From Quillaja saponaria (lineage: Eukaryota; Streptophyta; Magnoliopsida; Fabales; Quillajaceae), in assembly GCA_029379385.1 (NCBI GenBank), contig CM055612.1:4774001-4838000 (forward strand): a DNA stretch of 64,000 nt, given 5' to 3'. Positions within the stretch are counted from its first letter, which is position 1. Each line of letters begins with the position of its first letter. Of this stretch, positions 1-12,964 are shown piece after piece. The position numbers were made by a program, and so were the translations under genes. Below the pieces are notes generated by a model that was given only the letters and a program-made list of their open reading frames with translations, searched no databases and had not been told where the DNA came from.

Positions 1-1819
1 TCTTCCTTTTAGACTATGGCGGTGAGTAATTAAATGTATTATGTAGACCACCATGTCTGTGTGTCTCTATGGGAGTTATTTAGTAAATATACATATCGAA
101 GGTGCATATAAACATATTTTCTCATACAGAATTAATAAGTAAACTAAGTACGTATCAAAGGTTACTTCCTGCTGTTGGTTGATTGTTTTAAAACTAGTCT
201 CCAGATCCCTGTCTACGCGCACTATGTTCAGTATCTTCTCTCTCTTTCTAGAATCTGATTTAATTTTTCTGTTTTTTGCTGCCTCTGTGCAGCTGAATGA
301 ATTCATCTGTAATTACATTTCAGGCTTAGTTGGGAGGCAGAGACCAGTTGGTTCCAAATATCTGGATCCCTTACAACTGAGGCTTTTTGGGGGTACTACC
401 CAAGCAGCCTTGGATATTACTATCTATATTTTCCCACTTATTTTTCTTGAGTTAGAAAACTATCTGGTTTAATTTTTGTTAGATGGTTGTTTGGTTGTAT
501 TGCCTCATGAGTAACCAGAAGGTGAAACATGCTAGTACACCGTTTGGTTCAGATAGGGGCAGAGAGTAACCGAAACAGTTTGAGGGTAAGGAACACATTT
601 TTTTTCATGTTCCTTTCCTAGATGGCTTCAGATATTACTTCTTTTTCTTCTTCTCCTTGTTATTCTTCTTCTTCTTCTTATATCTTAAAAAAATTTCTGG
701 TTAAAAGCTGTAATTATTAAGTTTTTCTGAATGTTACTAATATAAACATGGTTTTTCTATATAGTTTGGTGTTAGCCTAACAAAAACTGAAGGGTGTTAC
801 CAATGAGACACCATTTAGTGCTAACAGAGGCTAGAAGGACTCCTTTCTGACTTCGTTTGGTGTCTATTCATTCTTTTTCTTTCGTTTAAGATATTTTGGA
901 AATTTTTGTACCTTATTTTTGCTTTATTCACATTAGTTTCATAGGTTTTAGTTTTGATTTACCAGAAAAATAAGATAGTATCCAAAATATCAAGTTATCA
1001 CATAACGGTTGACATGGCTTTGTTATAATGGGACGCAAGTGAAGCCTTTAGATAAGCTGAAAGGAGCTGTAGAGAGTGACACACCTTTCTGTTCAAACAG
1101 AGGTGTTAAATTAGAGGTCTTCATCTCCTGAATCCATTCGAAGGAGCTGATCATTTCAGGCATTAGCTGTTCCTTTCTCATCTACCTTCGGACATACTTC
1201 AATGCAATTTTGAGATGAAAAACGTAGATGTCAAATTAGAGCTATAGTCTCTTGGTAATGTTATTCATTGACGGGTATAAATTTACCAATTAACTTTGAT
1301 TTTATCTGGAATTCCTGGACGATATATTGGAAGTAGATAATTCAGAAAGTGGAAGTTTGTTTCTTCGCACGAGAAACTTTCTTATACAGAGGCTAATTGT
1401 TTCTTTTTGAATTACCAAAAATTAAGCCTTGAGTTTCACTTCCCAAGTTATATTAAAATATCTCAAGCATATTATCATTATATCTTAGTCAGTTTTCGTT
1501 GCTTTCAATTAACCTTTCTGTAATTGAAATATTGAGTCGATTATGAGAAAACTCAAATTTCAATTTTGTGTTCCTTTTCCCCTGAAGCCTTCTGAATTAC
1601 TAAACAATAAGAAAAGAGATTTACTGGATCTCTATGTGAAAGATATTCATATAAGCATGACTTTCACTTTTGTTTGGCATTGGGAGGTTCTTTCTTTCTT
1701 TATTTGGGGGAAGGGGGGGTGGAGCAGTGGGACTCCTCACTTTAAGTCTGTTACTTTTAGTAAAAGGTTGAATATGTATAAATATTTTTACATAATATGT
1801 ATATGTTTGTGTGTGTGTG

Positions 1820-1851
<32 letters not shown>

Positions 1852-2046
1852 ATTAGATATATCAACCAATCCAATTCGTTTGTAGAAAAGTCTGTTCATT
1901 TTTGTTTGATTTGAATGTACTGACTTTTTGTATCATTGTTCTGGATGTTAGTTGTTAGAAGCTGAACTGATTAGTAAAGTTATCTATGTCTGATGCTCTT
2001 GACTGTAATTATTCTTGTGAGTTAAAATGTGTTTGTCGCATGTCAG
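1..2046 (+). other. Intron sequence of the CWC21-like gene
   Basis: No coding exon of the cwf21 protein is recognisable here; the part of the domain before the VSDTQTHQ segment must lie upstream of the window. The stretch is T-rich, as plant introns are, and ends in a clean acceptor (tgtcag) at 2041-2046. Positions 1-30 hold a polypyrimidine-AG, nine bases, then GTGAGT, which could be a 9-nt micro-exon (13-21) but cannot be proven. A TG/TA microsatellite lies at about 1807-1850. Confidence 0.6.
1807..1850. repeat. (TG)n/(TA)n microsatellite
   Basis: Two runs of TG dinucleotides flank a short TA run inside the intron upstream of the CWC21-like last coding exon. It is a simple sequence repeat, probably length-polymorphic, with no other signal. 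Confidence 0.9.
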
Positions 2047-3913
2047 GGTTTCTGATACGCAAACACACCAGATAGCAGCTAGAAAGGAAAAGCAGATGGA
2101 GACATTGAAAGCTGCTCTTGGCATACGTGCATCGGAAGTTGATGAGTTAAATAATGAGGGGGCTGATGATGGACCAAGAAATGATCGAAACAATGGCCCT
2201 AATGGGGATATCAAGCATCAACTGAAACGTGAACATACTTTTCTCGATAGGGATTCTGGTTGGAAGAAAGGTGTGCTTGAAGATAAGAAAGTTGAAAAAG
2301 ATGATAAGAAAAATGGTGTCCAGGAGTCAAGGTCTAAGAAGAAGGATGGAAGTCGAAAGAGAAGGTATGAAGATGATTCTTCTGATCCAGATAGCAGCAT
2401 GGAAGATAAAAAAGTTAGAAAGAAGCACCACAATGAGGTCAGTGACAAGGAATATGATTCTGTTAGTATTGATAGGAAGCTTAAATCTTCAAAGAAACAG
2501 AAGAGTTCAAAGAAGCATAAAAAAAACAGGTCTAGTGATAGTGATGATATTGACTCTGCTTCTGATGGATCTAGAAGGGAAGTCGAGAAATACAAAAGAG
2601 ATAGAAGGAGGCATGACTCCAATGATGATTCTGGTTATCAACCTTCCGATTATAGAACTAAGAAGGGGAAAGAGCATATGGGGACAAGAAGACATCATGA
2701 TTCTGAGGATGAATCTGATACTGATAGTGGGAAGGAAAGGAGTAGTAAACTTGGGAAACAGAGAAATCATATTCATAATAAAAAGGAATTGGAAGAGAGA
2801 ATTCCAAACAGTGCCGTGCATAAGGATAGTGATCAAGTGCTGAAGCATGGGAGGAGGCATGGCACTGATGATGAGGACAATGATGCAAGTTATGGTAGGA
2901 GGACTTCAGGAAAACACAAAAAAGTTACAAAGGTTTCCTACTCTTCAACTGATGACAGTGATAGTGCAAGTGGCGATTCTCAGGAGAGTCGTAGCGACAG
3001 TGATTCAAGTAGCAGTTCTGGTGACTACAGATATGAGAGACGAAAGAGGAACATGCCTGTGGTCAGAGAAAAAAATAGACATGATGATTTGAAGAATAAA
3101 GGTGGACGAACTGGTAATACATTTGGTTTGGAAGAGAAGAGGTTCAGATCCGGTACTGATGGAAATACTGATATGAAAAAGGAGAAAATTAGTGTAAATG
3201 CTGATGATGATGGATTAGATTCATTGAGGAAGTCATACGGGGATGATCGGTACAAACATCGAAGAGATGTTATGGAGGGGTCAAGCTATGCTGATCAAGA
3301 AGCAATAACAAGGAAGAGGAAGCTGAACAGAAATGAAGATGGAGAGCCAGGATCCAAGGCAAGAGGTCGGGATTCTGATAGAGATGCAGCTGATGATGGG
3401 TACCATAAGAAATATGCTAGAATTGAATCAGAATCTAGAACACACCGGAGTAAGGATGATCAGGACAGAGATGATTACTCAAAGTCAGTTAAGTGGGAAA
3501 GGCATCATGACAGTGAGATTAGTAAAGGGGGCAGAATTTACAGTGAGGATGGTGGCTCACATTATGGCAGCAACAGAAATGACTCGGATTATAAGAATCT
3601 TGAAGCAAGGTGGCAGAGCAGGGATGAAGAGGACCTTGAAGCAAGGCGGCAGAGCAGGGATGAAGAGGACCGTAGAGGGAGAAAGCACAGAAGAGATGAA
3701 GAGGATGCCAAAGATAGGAGGCATGAAAATGAAGAGCTGTATCGTGGTAATAGAAAGCTGGGAGGGAAAGAGGAAGAAGAGCTAGGAAAGAAAGGTGATG
3801 AAGGGGACAGGCACACAGACTACTCCAAGAGGGCAAGATATCATGATTTTAGGTCAAGTGAGAGAAAAAGTTATGAAGGTGGCAAACGTAATGAAGAGCG
3901 GTCCCGACATTGA
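2047..3913 (+). CDS. CWC21/cwf21-type pre-mRNA splicing factor, last coding exon (partial)
   Basis: This exon encodes about 621 residues and ends at a TGA (3911-3913). It opens just after an acceptor with VSDTQTHQIAARKEKQME, the segment that follows the cwf21 domain in plant CWC21/SRRM2-like proteins. CWC21 proteins bind the Prp8-Snu114 region of the spliceosome, so a nuclear splicing role is expected from the family. The rest is a low-complexity tail rich in Lys, Arg, Glu, Asp and Ser, with many RRHD, SDSD and DDDS-type blocks. It includes an imperfect repeat around 3597-3670 (EARWQSRDEED then EARRQSRDEED). The tail looks disordered and is far longer than yeast Cwc21. The N-terminus lies outside the window. 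The ATG at 2027 upstream of the acceptor is not the real start. Many overlapping ORFs on both strands here are shadows of the biased composition. Confidence 0.85.
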
Positions 3914-5500
3914 GACTCTTGCTTTAAATAATGGAGATGCCAGGTACGATTGAGTTTATGTTTGAAAGCAGCATTGTTTCTAGTAGGCAAGGAAAAATCT
4001 TTGGTTGCATTTAAGTACTTCACATTTCAGATTTTAGTTTTAACAACTAATTGCAAAGAAGTCAATTATAGATGTGGTGGTATGACTGCAATTATTGTTG
4101 TCAAGATTGCAAGTTAACTCGTAAGATCGCACGATCTTACGATCTCACATATTCCAAACGATTCAAAACGTGTCAAAAATTGTAGTTTATCAAGATTTGA
4201 GTAAGATCGGTAGGATCAGATGTAAGATCGAAAGATTGGTAGGATTGGTCCGATCTTGAAAAAAATCATTATGGGCTGTTTTTTTGGGGTTGGATTGGCT
4301 TTTTTATCATTGGGCTTCTATATATCATCCTAGGAACTCAATCCAAGACCATTACTACACTCTCTCAACCTCTCTTTCTAAGAAAACTAAACCCTTGCTT
4401 CCATACCTCACCTCTATCTTCCACCCACTTTATTTTTTGGCTATCTTTAAAATCTGCATCACATTTTTTTATAGATATTATTTATATTTACTATCACATA
4501 ACCAGGTTTACGATAGTTAATTACCTATCCTAGAAAAAATAAACTATTTACTACATTAATCTATGCTTGTAGTTTGTAGTTTACAATCTATAAAGTAATT
4601 TATTGTTCATAAATTTTTTGGTCATGATGTGGGTATTTATATTTATTTTACTCTTATGTATAACATTATAACTTATTACAAGTATATTTACATTTATAAG
4701 AGGTATTTTACTAATTTTGTAATATCTTTTGATCCGATTTTACGATTTGATCTTATAGACCCTCTTGATCCTAGTTAAGATCTCAATCTCAACAACCTTG
4801 TTTGCAGTTGTTGAACTTCGTGATTGTCTTAAATGAAAATTAACAAGGGTGAGCTTTATATTTAGTTGGCACAAAAAGGACAACATGACAGCAGTTAATT
4901 TTGTTGCAGTACACCAACAGTATAATTTTCATTGTGCTCCTTGCAGCATGTGAGAACATATATGGGTTCTCTACATTCAACAAGGTGCCAAGGTGGGTTG
5001 GGTTTGGGTTATATTGACTGTGGTATAAATATGATGATGTTTGGTGGGATACAAGCTCGTAAGCGAGCTATATCATCGCAATGTGCAGGATGTTTGATTA
5101 TTTTCTTTTTGTTGTTTGTCATTTTATTTATTTTTTGGGATGTTAATATACCAATTAGGCAGGTAAGTATGTTCACCACGAAATGATTCTTCTCTGTTGA
5201 ACTGATGCTTTTCCAATTAAAGCCTTAATTAACATTGTAGACTAAATAAATTACCATGGCATTGTTTTATGAATGATTTGTGATGTTTGATTTCTGCTTA
5301 AATGTGTTTTGCAGTCTTTGACCAAACGAGGATTGCCTTTGAAGACCCAAGCAAGGTATATCTGGAGATGGCATACCATCTATCATTCTGTACTGTGATC
5401 CGTGTTAAAGCCTTGCATTTCTCTCTCTCTGTTTGTGGCTCATAACTTCAATACTGTTTGTCAACCCGTGTCTTCTATCGGGAATGTTGTATTAGATAAC
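3914..5500 (+). other. Probable 3' UTR with two introns of the CWC21-like gene
   Basis: Downstream of the stop, a CAG|GTACGA donor lies at 3943/3944. An acceptor ttgcag ends at 4946, a donor CAG|GTAAGT follows at 5162/5163, and another acceptor gcag ends at 5314. No long reading frame spans these segments, so they read as spliced 3' UTR rather than coding. The end near 5500 is a guess; no clear polyadenylation site was fixed. Confidence 0.45.
4087..4813. mobile_element. Possible non-autonomous DNA transposon in the 3' UTR intron
   Basis: The block is full of GATC-type words such as GTAAGATCG and CGATCTTAC near its left end. Its right end, read on the other strand, resembles the left end loosely (GTTGT..AAGATTG against GTTGTTGAGATTG). 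The flanks TGCAATTATTG (4087-4097) and TGCAGTTGTTG (4803-4813) could be a decayed target-site duplication. No transposase frame is present. The element family is not identified. Confidence 0.3.
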
Positions 5501-7202
5501 TATACATTCCATCCCCTGAATAATGCCCAAAATGGAAAAGATTTATGGTGAAACATATTTATTGCCGGCAACCTTGCTCTTATAAATGTTTAATGTAAAA
5601 TCCCTTTATTATTTTTCTATTATATAAATTACTTTAACAGAATTCTCTCGTGTCACTTTCATTACTATCCTCTTGGAATATTATTAGTAATTATTCTCCC
5701 TTGGACTGTACTTGTATTCAATCAAATTTTATATATTCCAATTATCAAATTATTGTCTCCCTATTAATATTGTTATGTAATATTGGATAACATGAAGTTA
5801 TTAATTATAACTGCTATATTGATTTTTAAGTACATCCAACGTAGGTATTGGTTATATATTGTGTATTTATATAGTTATACACGTCAGTGTAGTAAATTCT
5901 TTCAAGCTTAGGGGAAAGGAAAACTGTTATTCACAATAAAGGTCTTGCAAGTTTTATTATTAGACAAAAATAGTCTTCAAAATTTTCTTGAAGATGCTAA
6001 ACTTGGTAAATCTACACTGGAGCATTGGGTGAAAATATTGTTTGGTATATAAATCTACAGTTTGTATGAAGTAGATATCATGGATTATGGAATATTAAAT
6101 TCAGTAATGGGCATGAAATGTCATTTGTTGATTATCGTAAACTTAAGTAGGAAAATGAAAAGGATCATCTAGGAACTGAAACAGTACAGATGAGGGTCTC
6201 GAAGTACCCGTTGATAAATAAACTGAGCTGCTGAAAGACAAGATTACCCTCACTTAATTCTAAAAATACTATTAAGTCCCTCAACTAAAAGAATACCTAT
6301 CAATTTCAAAGTACCAAAAACCTTACTTTTTCTCCTCCTCATAGGGATCAAAACCATTTGGGGCTTGAGACCTTCCTTAGCATCAGAATTGCGCGGACAC
6401 CTCAAGGAAACTAATAAGCATTATTACTCTGTACAGAAGATTTTAATTAATGCAAAACTCAATCCAAATTTGAAAATTCTACATTTCTTCTCACTAAATG
6501 AGCACATGAACGAATTTATGAGTACGAGAGAGTCAGAAAATGCAAAATCTAGGAAACGGCAGAAGTAATTTAGGGAAGTACTGCTTGAACAGCTCTTATA
6601 CTGCAAATAATATGTAGCAAAGGTTAAAGCAAAATGGACTATATTTGAACTGGTATAGATAAATAATACTAATATCTGTAATTATTCAGAAAGGATAGGA
6701 GCATGGTAGCTCATGATCATTATAATGCTGTCAAACATAATCCTTTATTGCATGCCCAGTTTGCAAGCTATATATTTTGATTGCAAGAACAATGACATGG
6801 GAGAAGATTTAGAAAAGAAAGAAAACAAGATCAAAGAAATTTTCAAGAGTCCAACATCAGATACATAATTTTTCAGACACACTCTTCATTTCTTATTATG
6901 TAATACAGCAGGTTAAAATGAAAAAAATAATATCACTTCGAATTCAAAAGAAAAAAAAAATACAGTACCACTTACTAACCTCATTATATGAAAAAAAGGA
7001 TCGAAGATTGTGACCAAAATGCAGTAATTTCTTTTCTGTAAGCAATAAAAAAAAATCAAGCAATAACCTTGTTAATGATACTGCAGTGTACTTAACTACA
7101 ACAGAGAAAGTACTGGATTATATGAATGGATAAATCGTGTAAATTTCAAAAGAAAATAATAATAAATAAAAAAATCACTTGTCAGCTTTGAGATCACGAA
7201 CT
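5501..7202. other. Intergenic region, no gene seen
   Basis: AT-rich sequence between the convergent 3' ends of the CWC21-like gene (+) and the DUF1997 gene (-). It contains small ORFs of 60-67 codons on both strands with no recognisable protein features. No RNA gene or clear repeat was seen. Confidence 0.6.
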
Positions 7203-10057
7203 TCATGAGAAATGGTCTAATTGCTGTCGAACCCACTTATCATAATCTTGCAATAGTTGCTGAAGTAGCAAAGGCACAAGCCTGTCCAGCAGAGCGTGCA
7301 TCATTCTGTGTCACCACACTTCAAGAGTTTGAATAGGTCACATGTAATAGCTTTGTCAAAAAAGCAATGCTAAAAGGGACAAAAGTAAAATGTAGAAACT
7401 ATCCACTCAGCTTTGCTGTAGTCTACTATTCAGCACAAGATTGTGGAAGTTATTAAAGCTAAAGAAATTCCTGTAACTTCAATTTGAAGGGAAAGTGTGG
7501 TACTTAAACTTTAATTTATTGTGTGTGAGTTCTGGTTTTCGATTTTTACTTCTGGATGAAGTTTACTTTGGTGTTTTTCCCAAATTTGCTCCAATGGCTT
7601 CCTCATCTAGGCTACTGCTCTTAGCAGCGTTGGCACCAACGAAAGCAATCTTGAAATCTTCAGCAACAATGATGACTGACCAGTAACCGGACAGGTAAAT
7701 CAGAAGGTCCGTTTAGAGTCTAAAGAAGAGATTCTTATCAAGATTACTTTATTTATTTATTTATTTTTATTAGATGCCATGTCATTCTGTAGGGCTTTCA
7801 GTTAAGTTGAAATATTTCTGCACATATAGGTTGAGAATTTGATTATTGAAGGCTTGAGAGCCAAACTTCTTTCTCCTCCTCCTGCTTCTTCTCTTTTAAT
7901 TCTATTCATGCAACTACAATCACAGTTCTCACTAAACCATCTCCCCCTTCCCTTGCATTTTGCTTCGATCTAGACCTAACAACATTCTTCTATCTTATTA
8001 GAACCCTAAAACATAATGTTTTTCTTTACTTTTACCCTTCAAACCACAACTGCAAACATTTCAAAAATCACAAAACTCCCTATGCACTGTAAATCTAGCA
8101 GGGGGTGCTATTTTCTTGAATTCCAGCCACTCTTTTGCATCATGAACCTTGCACCTTGAACCTCAATCCAATAATAAATCAATCTACACATCCTTAAAAA
8201 GGCATGGTATGCAGGTTGTGTGATCTGTACGTCAAGACATCATCGATAACCTTTAAGGTTGTAGGTATAGTCGAATATGAACTTTAAGCCTTTGCTTGGT
8301 AACAAATTGAGAGCGGAAAGAAAGTGAAAAAGAGAGAAAACAGGAGGAAGGACTTTAATTTTCTCTCTAATTCTGGAAAGAAATAAAGTAGGAGAGAACA
8401 TGGAAGGAAAGGTAATTATAATGACTAAAATTAAACAACAATTTCATTACATCTATCCTAAAGTTCAACTAAGGTAAGTATAATAGTAAAATTAGTAAGG
8501 GTAAAATTTTATTTCACAAGATCTCTACAATTAAAAGTTCAACTTTCTCTCCGTTTTCTCCCCACTTGTGGAGAGAAATATTCCCAACATCAAAATTTTA
8601 TCTCCAAAGTCTTTACTCTCACCCAAATAACTCATCAATTTAAGATGGACTTTACTTAATAGTGACTACATATTGCGGAATAAGCTATAACTGAGGTATA
8701 TCTATTAAATAACTCACAAGTTTCCCGGTCGCTCAACAGCTGATATGGGCATCATGGTAAATGGACGTGTGTAAATCTGCAAAAAAATAAAAAAAATAAA
8801 AAATGTAATGATTATTATATATTTGGTATGTAATGTGAGATAAATGCTAATCAACAAAATGAAAATTTATTTTATTGCAATAATATGATACAAGCAAAAA
8901 AGCTTAAGAAAGGCAAACTGTGAAATAAAACAGAATATTAGGAGATCCCATCATCAAAATTTTCATTTGGTAATCACTGTACCCATACCTATACACTGAT
9001 ATTGGCTAGTCCTCTGTTAAAGAATAGACTTGATGTTGATCTGAATTTTAGCCTAATTTAAGCAGGTTTGCCTTAGATTTGACTAAGATGTCATTACTGA
9101 AATTCAAAATCTTATAAAACAGTTGAGGAGTAAAAGTAAAACCATATAGTTCTTATTATATAAACTACCCCCCCACAACCACAAAAGAAAAAAAAGAGCT
9201 GGTCTCAGAAGATGTGCACCTAACTGATAATTGCTTTCTGAAGATTTCTTTGTACGGGTGTATCTTATTAGCCACCTACCTTAACCATGTCTTGTGTTGA
9301 GACTTGAGGTGGGTTTCACAGCGTTGCATGTCTGTGTAAGGCAGCTCATAGTCCCAACAAAAAATTGTATCTAACACATGGGACTAGCACCCCTTAACAC
9401 AAGAAAGTGGAGCAAACAAAATAACAAAAAGAAGAAAAAAATAAGTGTATTGTCATGATATGTAGAATCCAGATGATGGTTATTATTTGTAGGAGGCCAA
9501 GAACAACCTCAAGACTGAGACTTAACTTCACATCAATCTCCAAGAATGGTTCAGAATCATTCATGCCCCAAGTCATATGATTTATCATGAACGCTGCAAG
9601 CGCAGAGCAACAAGTACTATATGAAATAGAAGCATTTAAGAGGTCTTGCATAACGGATTTCTAATTTCATAAGTCAATAAAAAGAAAAAGAGGAAAAACA
9701 AAATGACTTTAAGCATAGATAAATACTGTATCCTAACCATCAGGAATAGAAGCGTTCTAACCTATAAGTCAACAAGAGTATCGGAAAAGGGTCTATTGTT
9801 CTACTTAGATCTAAATAAATTGTTTGGCATTTATAATATTTGTTATGTTGAACCCTCCCTCCTCCCCCAAGAAAAAAAAAAGTCAATTTAATGAGCTGAG
9901 ACACCTTATTTCAAATTGATCCCCTGCTGGGCTGAATCCAACAGTTTCTCCTTATTACAGGGCAGAAGCACCAGTAGCCCAAAATACAATTTAATGAGTT
10001 GAGGAGTCATTAAGTTTAACATACAATTTAAAGAGGGAAAAAGTCAATGCCCCAAAG

Positions 10058-10093
<36 letters not shown>

Positions 10094-12175
10094 GCTCCTT
10101 TACTATCCACCCGTAGCCCACATAAAATTTCCAGTATATTTACTAGTACCTGAAAAATGGTTGTTCTGGTTTTCCACGAGTTCTGAACCCTGAAACTGTA
10201 AATAATATTGTCAAAAATTCAACCAAATAAAATGAAAATGAGTAAGTAAAATCTTGTAAATCCATCCGGTGCATGTTGATTATATGCTCTTCTGGTTGTG
10301 ACTTCAGAGTTGAACCTTGGACCATGTAATATAGAGATGGAATGCAACATTATGAAAATAATCACATGTGAAATCTATTTCTGACAAGAAAATCCCGAGA
10401 CATATAACTTATGCAGTCACCACCAGTAGGTCCAATACAAGTAATAATATCGATAATATGTATCTTGGTGCATTTCAGGTCCATAGATCTCTGGCAGTGG
10501 CAGGTAAGTATCCCAAAAGAGGTCATAGAAAATAAATGGAAGTTCATATTGACAGGTAAAGAAAAACTATATCAATAAAAAAATTAATAATTACATCCAG
10601 GTTCACATTGTATACATTATCTACAGCTATAGTGTTATATATCTTGTATACAAACGAGTAAGGCTTTTATAGCCAGTTTGTGGAACTGCTAATCTTTTTA
10701 TTTACCACACTACTGTGGTGTCAATACCAGGGAGGGTCTTGCTAAAAATATATGAAGATAAAGATTTTATACAAGTAAATTCCAAAATAAACTGAGTATA
10801 CAGTTGATAATTTAAGTTCCACACCCCAAAATAATACATAATTATGTTTTTTACAGTCTCAAAGCTCACAATTAATGAGAGAAAGAGAAAACACCTTGCA
10901 AGAAAGCATCTCAACCACACAATCTTCATCTGTTGATGTAACACGTAAATCCAGCGAAGGGGCTGCTTCAAAGTTCAAGAGCTGAACTTTAGGCAATGTA
11001 CACCTTCATAAGTAAAAGTTGATTATTTGACACACAAGAAATTTCCAATAGAGAGCAGGTCCATAGCCATAAAATCCAATTCAACATTTAAATGAGATTA
11101 ACTCATAAGGGCAAGGAGAAAATAATATCACATCCCTCTCAACCCAGTTCTTCCTTATTCTCTCAAACCACTTGCAATTATATTCCCATGTCTTTGGATA
11201 GCCTTGAATCTTGATGTGGAGTTCAGTTTCATACTTTAGACAGGCAACTTATCCTCAGTCTTCATGGACAAGAATGTCAAACACTTCCTGAGTAAGACAC
11301 ACCATATCCAACTCCCCACATGCTGAATATATTAAAGGGCATAACAGGGTCCAACATAGAAAAAATATACGTTATTTTATTTCCTGTTACTATTAATATA
11401 ACATGAACCAACACTGCCGGTCTCAAAAGTCAATCATACAATCCCCTTATTGTTAATTTTCTATCCATCCGTCATCACCTTAAGCTTAGAAACAATTAAC
11501 ATATTTGAGTTGTTATAATCACAGAGAATAACATAAGACAGCAAAACCTAGAGAGGTGGAAGACCTGTATGTATTGATACCGATGGATTGAAAGGTTTGC
11601 AGGGCCCTTGTGTTCAAAATTGCTTCAATTCCACAAGGCTGGCTCAGAAATTCACTGATGTGGTATCTTTTTCCCTCAAGGCCTTCAATATAAGTTGGGA
11701 GCTTAATTCTTTCCTTTCTTGAAACAGATAGATTTGCTTTTTTTGAGTTTGAGTCTGAGGGAGCTGCTTTAATTACACTAGTTCCCATTTTATTCCTAAG
11801 AAAAACTCAAATTAAATAACAGTTATTAGATTAAAATTATAAGCAAAGAACCGCAGCATTGAAGCTTAAAATTGAACTTTAATATTTTCTTTCATAAAGG
11901 ATAACAGTGCTGCATGCTGACTGGACAATATTAACTAGTGAATTTTCCTGCAAGTATTCCCTTTAATTACTCAAAAGACAAGTTATTTGGGTTACTATTG
12001 TCATCACTTCTTGTTTTATTTATTCATTTCTATCATTTTTTTCTCAAAAAGAAATATTTATTGCTATTATTATTACAATATGAAAAATTACTTACACAGG
12101 GTTGGATCTTGGGATAGTGGACGAGAATGTAAGACAGCCTTGTCCACGTCCATGCCATTCAGTACTTAAAATCAT
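7203..12175 (-). CDS. DUF1997 family protein, probably chloroplast-targeted
   Basis: Seven exons (12096-12175, 11565-11795, 10895-11003, 10150-10195, 9508-9593, 8718-8776, 7203-7305) join in phase to 714 nt, or 237 residues plus TGA. All junctions are GT-AG. The family signatures are in order: RIKLPTYIEGLEGKRYHISEF (about residues 53-73), the TLPKVQLLNFEAAPSLDLRV stretch, HMTWGMNDSEPFLEIDVKL, and the C-terminal LLLQQLLQDYDKWVRQQL. These match plant DUF1997 proteins of the At4g31115 type, whose biochemical function is unknown. The start ATG at 12175 is the first in frame after an upstream TGA, and the following Ser/Thr/Arg-rich 30 residues could be a plastid transit peptide. The ATG at 11788, inside exon 2, is an alternative start that would omit it. 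Introns are long and AT-rich; a pure poly-A run sits at about 10061-10089. Exon phases are intact, so the gene looks functional. Confidence 0.88.
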
Positions 12176-12964
12176 CTTTTTAGCTGCAAAACGAGGGGCA
12201 AAGAGTACAAGTTTAGTAGGAAGAATTTGCAGAAAAAGAGATGAAGGAAGAAAGGAAGAGAGAGAAAAGGAAAATCAACCCGTAACTCAGCAAGCAAAGT
12301 GAAAATCCAAAAACTTCTGCCTCAAACTTTATTCTAACATTGACTGTTTGGATGCCGAGAAAAGTGAGAATAAAAAAAAGTTCGGTACCAAATTGGTAAA
12401 GTAAGCGACGCTCGGCATCCAAGTAGTTTGCAAAGGATAATAACAGATAACCGAAATAATGACTGCGTCCAGCTGTCACGGTGCTCGGAGTTTTTTTTTT
12501 TTTGGGTGGAAGAGAGTGGGGCCATTTCTATATGTGGTCGGATTGTGGATCCGTTCAACTCGCCCAGGATAACCCAGAAAGCAGCCGAGTAAATTGGGCC
12601 AAGCTAAAGGCCCAAATATTGACAGCGTGTGCTTGATCAGTAATTAATATCAAGGGCATATTCTAAAGAAAAGGCTTTTAATTAATCTTGGAGAAGATAG
12701 ATTCTAAACAAAATCTGAGTGAAAAGTTGTTGAGAAAAGGTACTCCAAAAGATAAGCCAACTGCGCTGAAGCCTCAACATCCCTATTCTCTCTCTTGGGG
12801 GGAGTGGGGAAGTTTTATATACGCACTTTGCCAGAGGACTACAACATTCCAAAAAGATAAAGAAATATTCATGATGAAGAAGAAGATGCAGGACACCAGA
12901 AGATATAAAAAAATAACGAATACATTCAGTTTGTGAGTCCAACAAAACTTCATAATATCATTCC
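12176..12964. other. Spacer and promoter region of the DUF1997 gene
   Basis: This lies between the rsmH-like 3' end (-) and the DUF1997 start (-). A pyrimidine-rich 5' leader (on the minus strand) precedes the DUF1997 ATG. No other gene is seen; the small ORFs here are unconvincing. Confidence 0.6.
12595..12614. promoter_or_regulatory. Paired site II (TGGGCC) promoter elements
   Basis: TGGGCC at 12595-12600 on the plus strand is followed by its inverted form GGCCCA at 12609-12614. Site II elements are common in promoters of plant housekeeping and organelle-biogenesis genes. The pair lies about 420-440 bases upstream of the DUF1997 start codon. Confidence 0.5.

Noticed and set aside
13..21. 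Possible 9-nt micro-exon (polypyrimidine-AG, nine bases, GTGAGT)
   Set aside because: The signals fit and the phase would be neutral, but nine bases cannot be tied to the cwf21 protein without a cDNA.
2218..3836. Several long ORFs overlapping the CWC21-like exon on both strands
   Set aside because: They mirror the charged, repetitive tail in other frames and have no independent features.
8290..8640. Possible MITE in a DUF1997 intron (GCTTGGTAAC... with repeated GAGAGAAA/TTTCTCTC words)
   Set aside because: The ends pair poorly and no target-site duplication was found.
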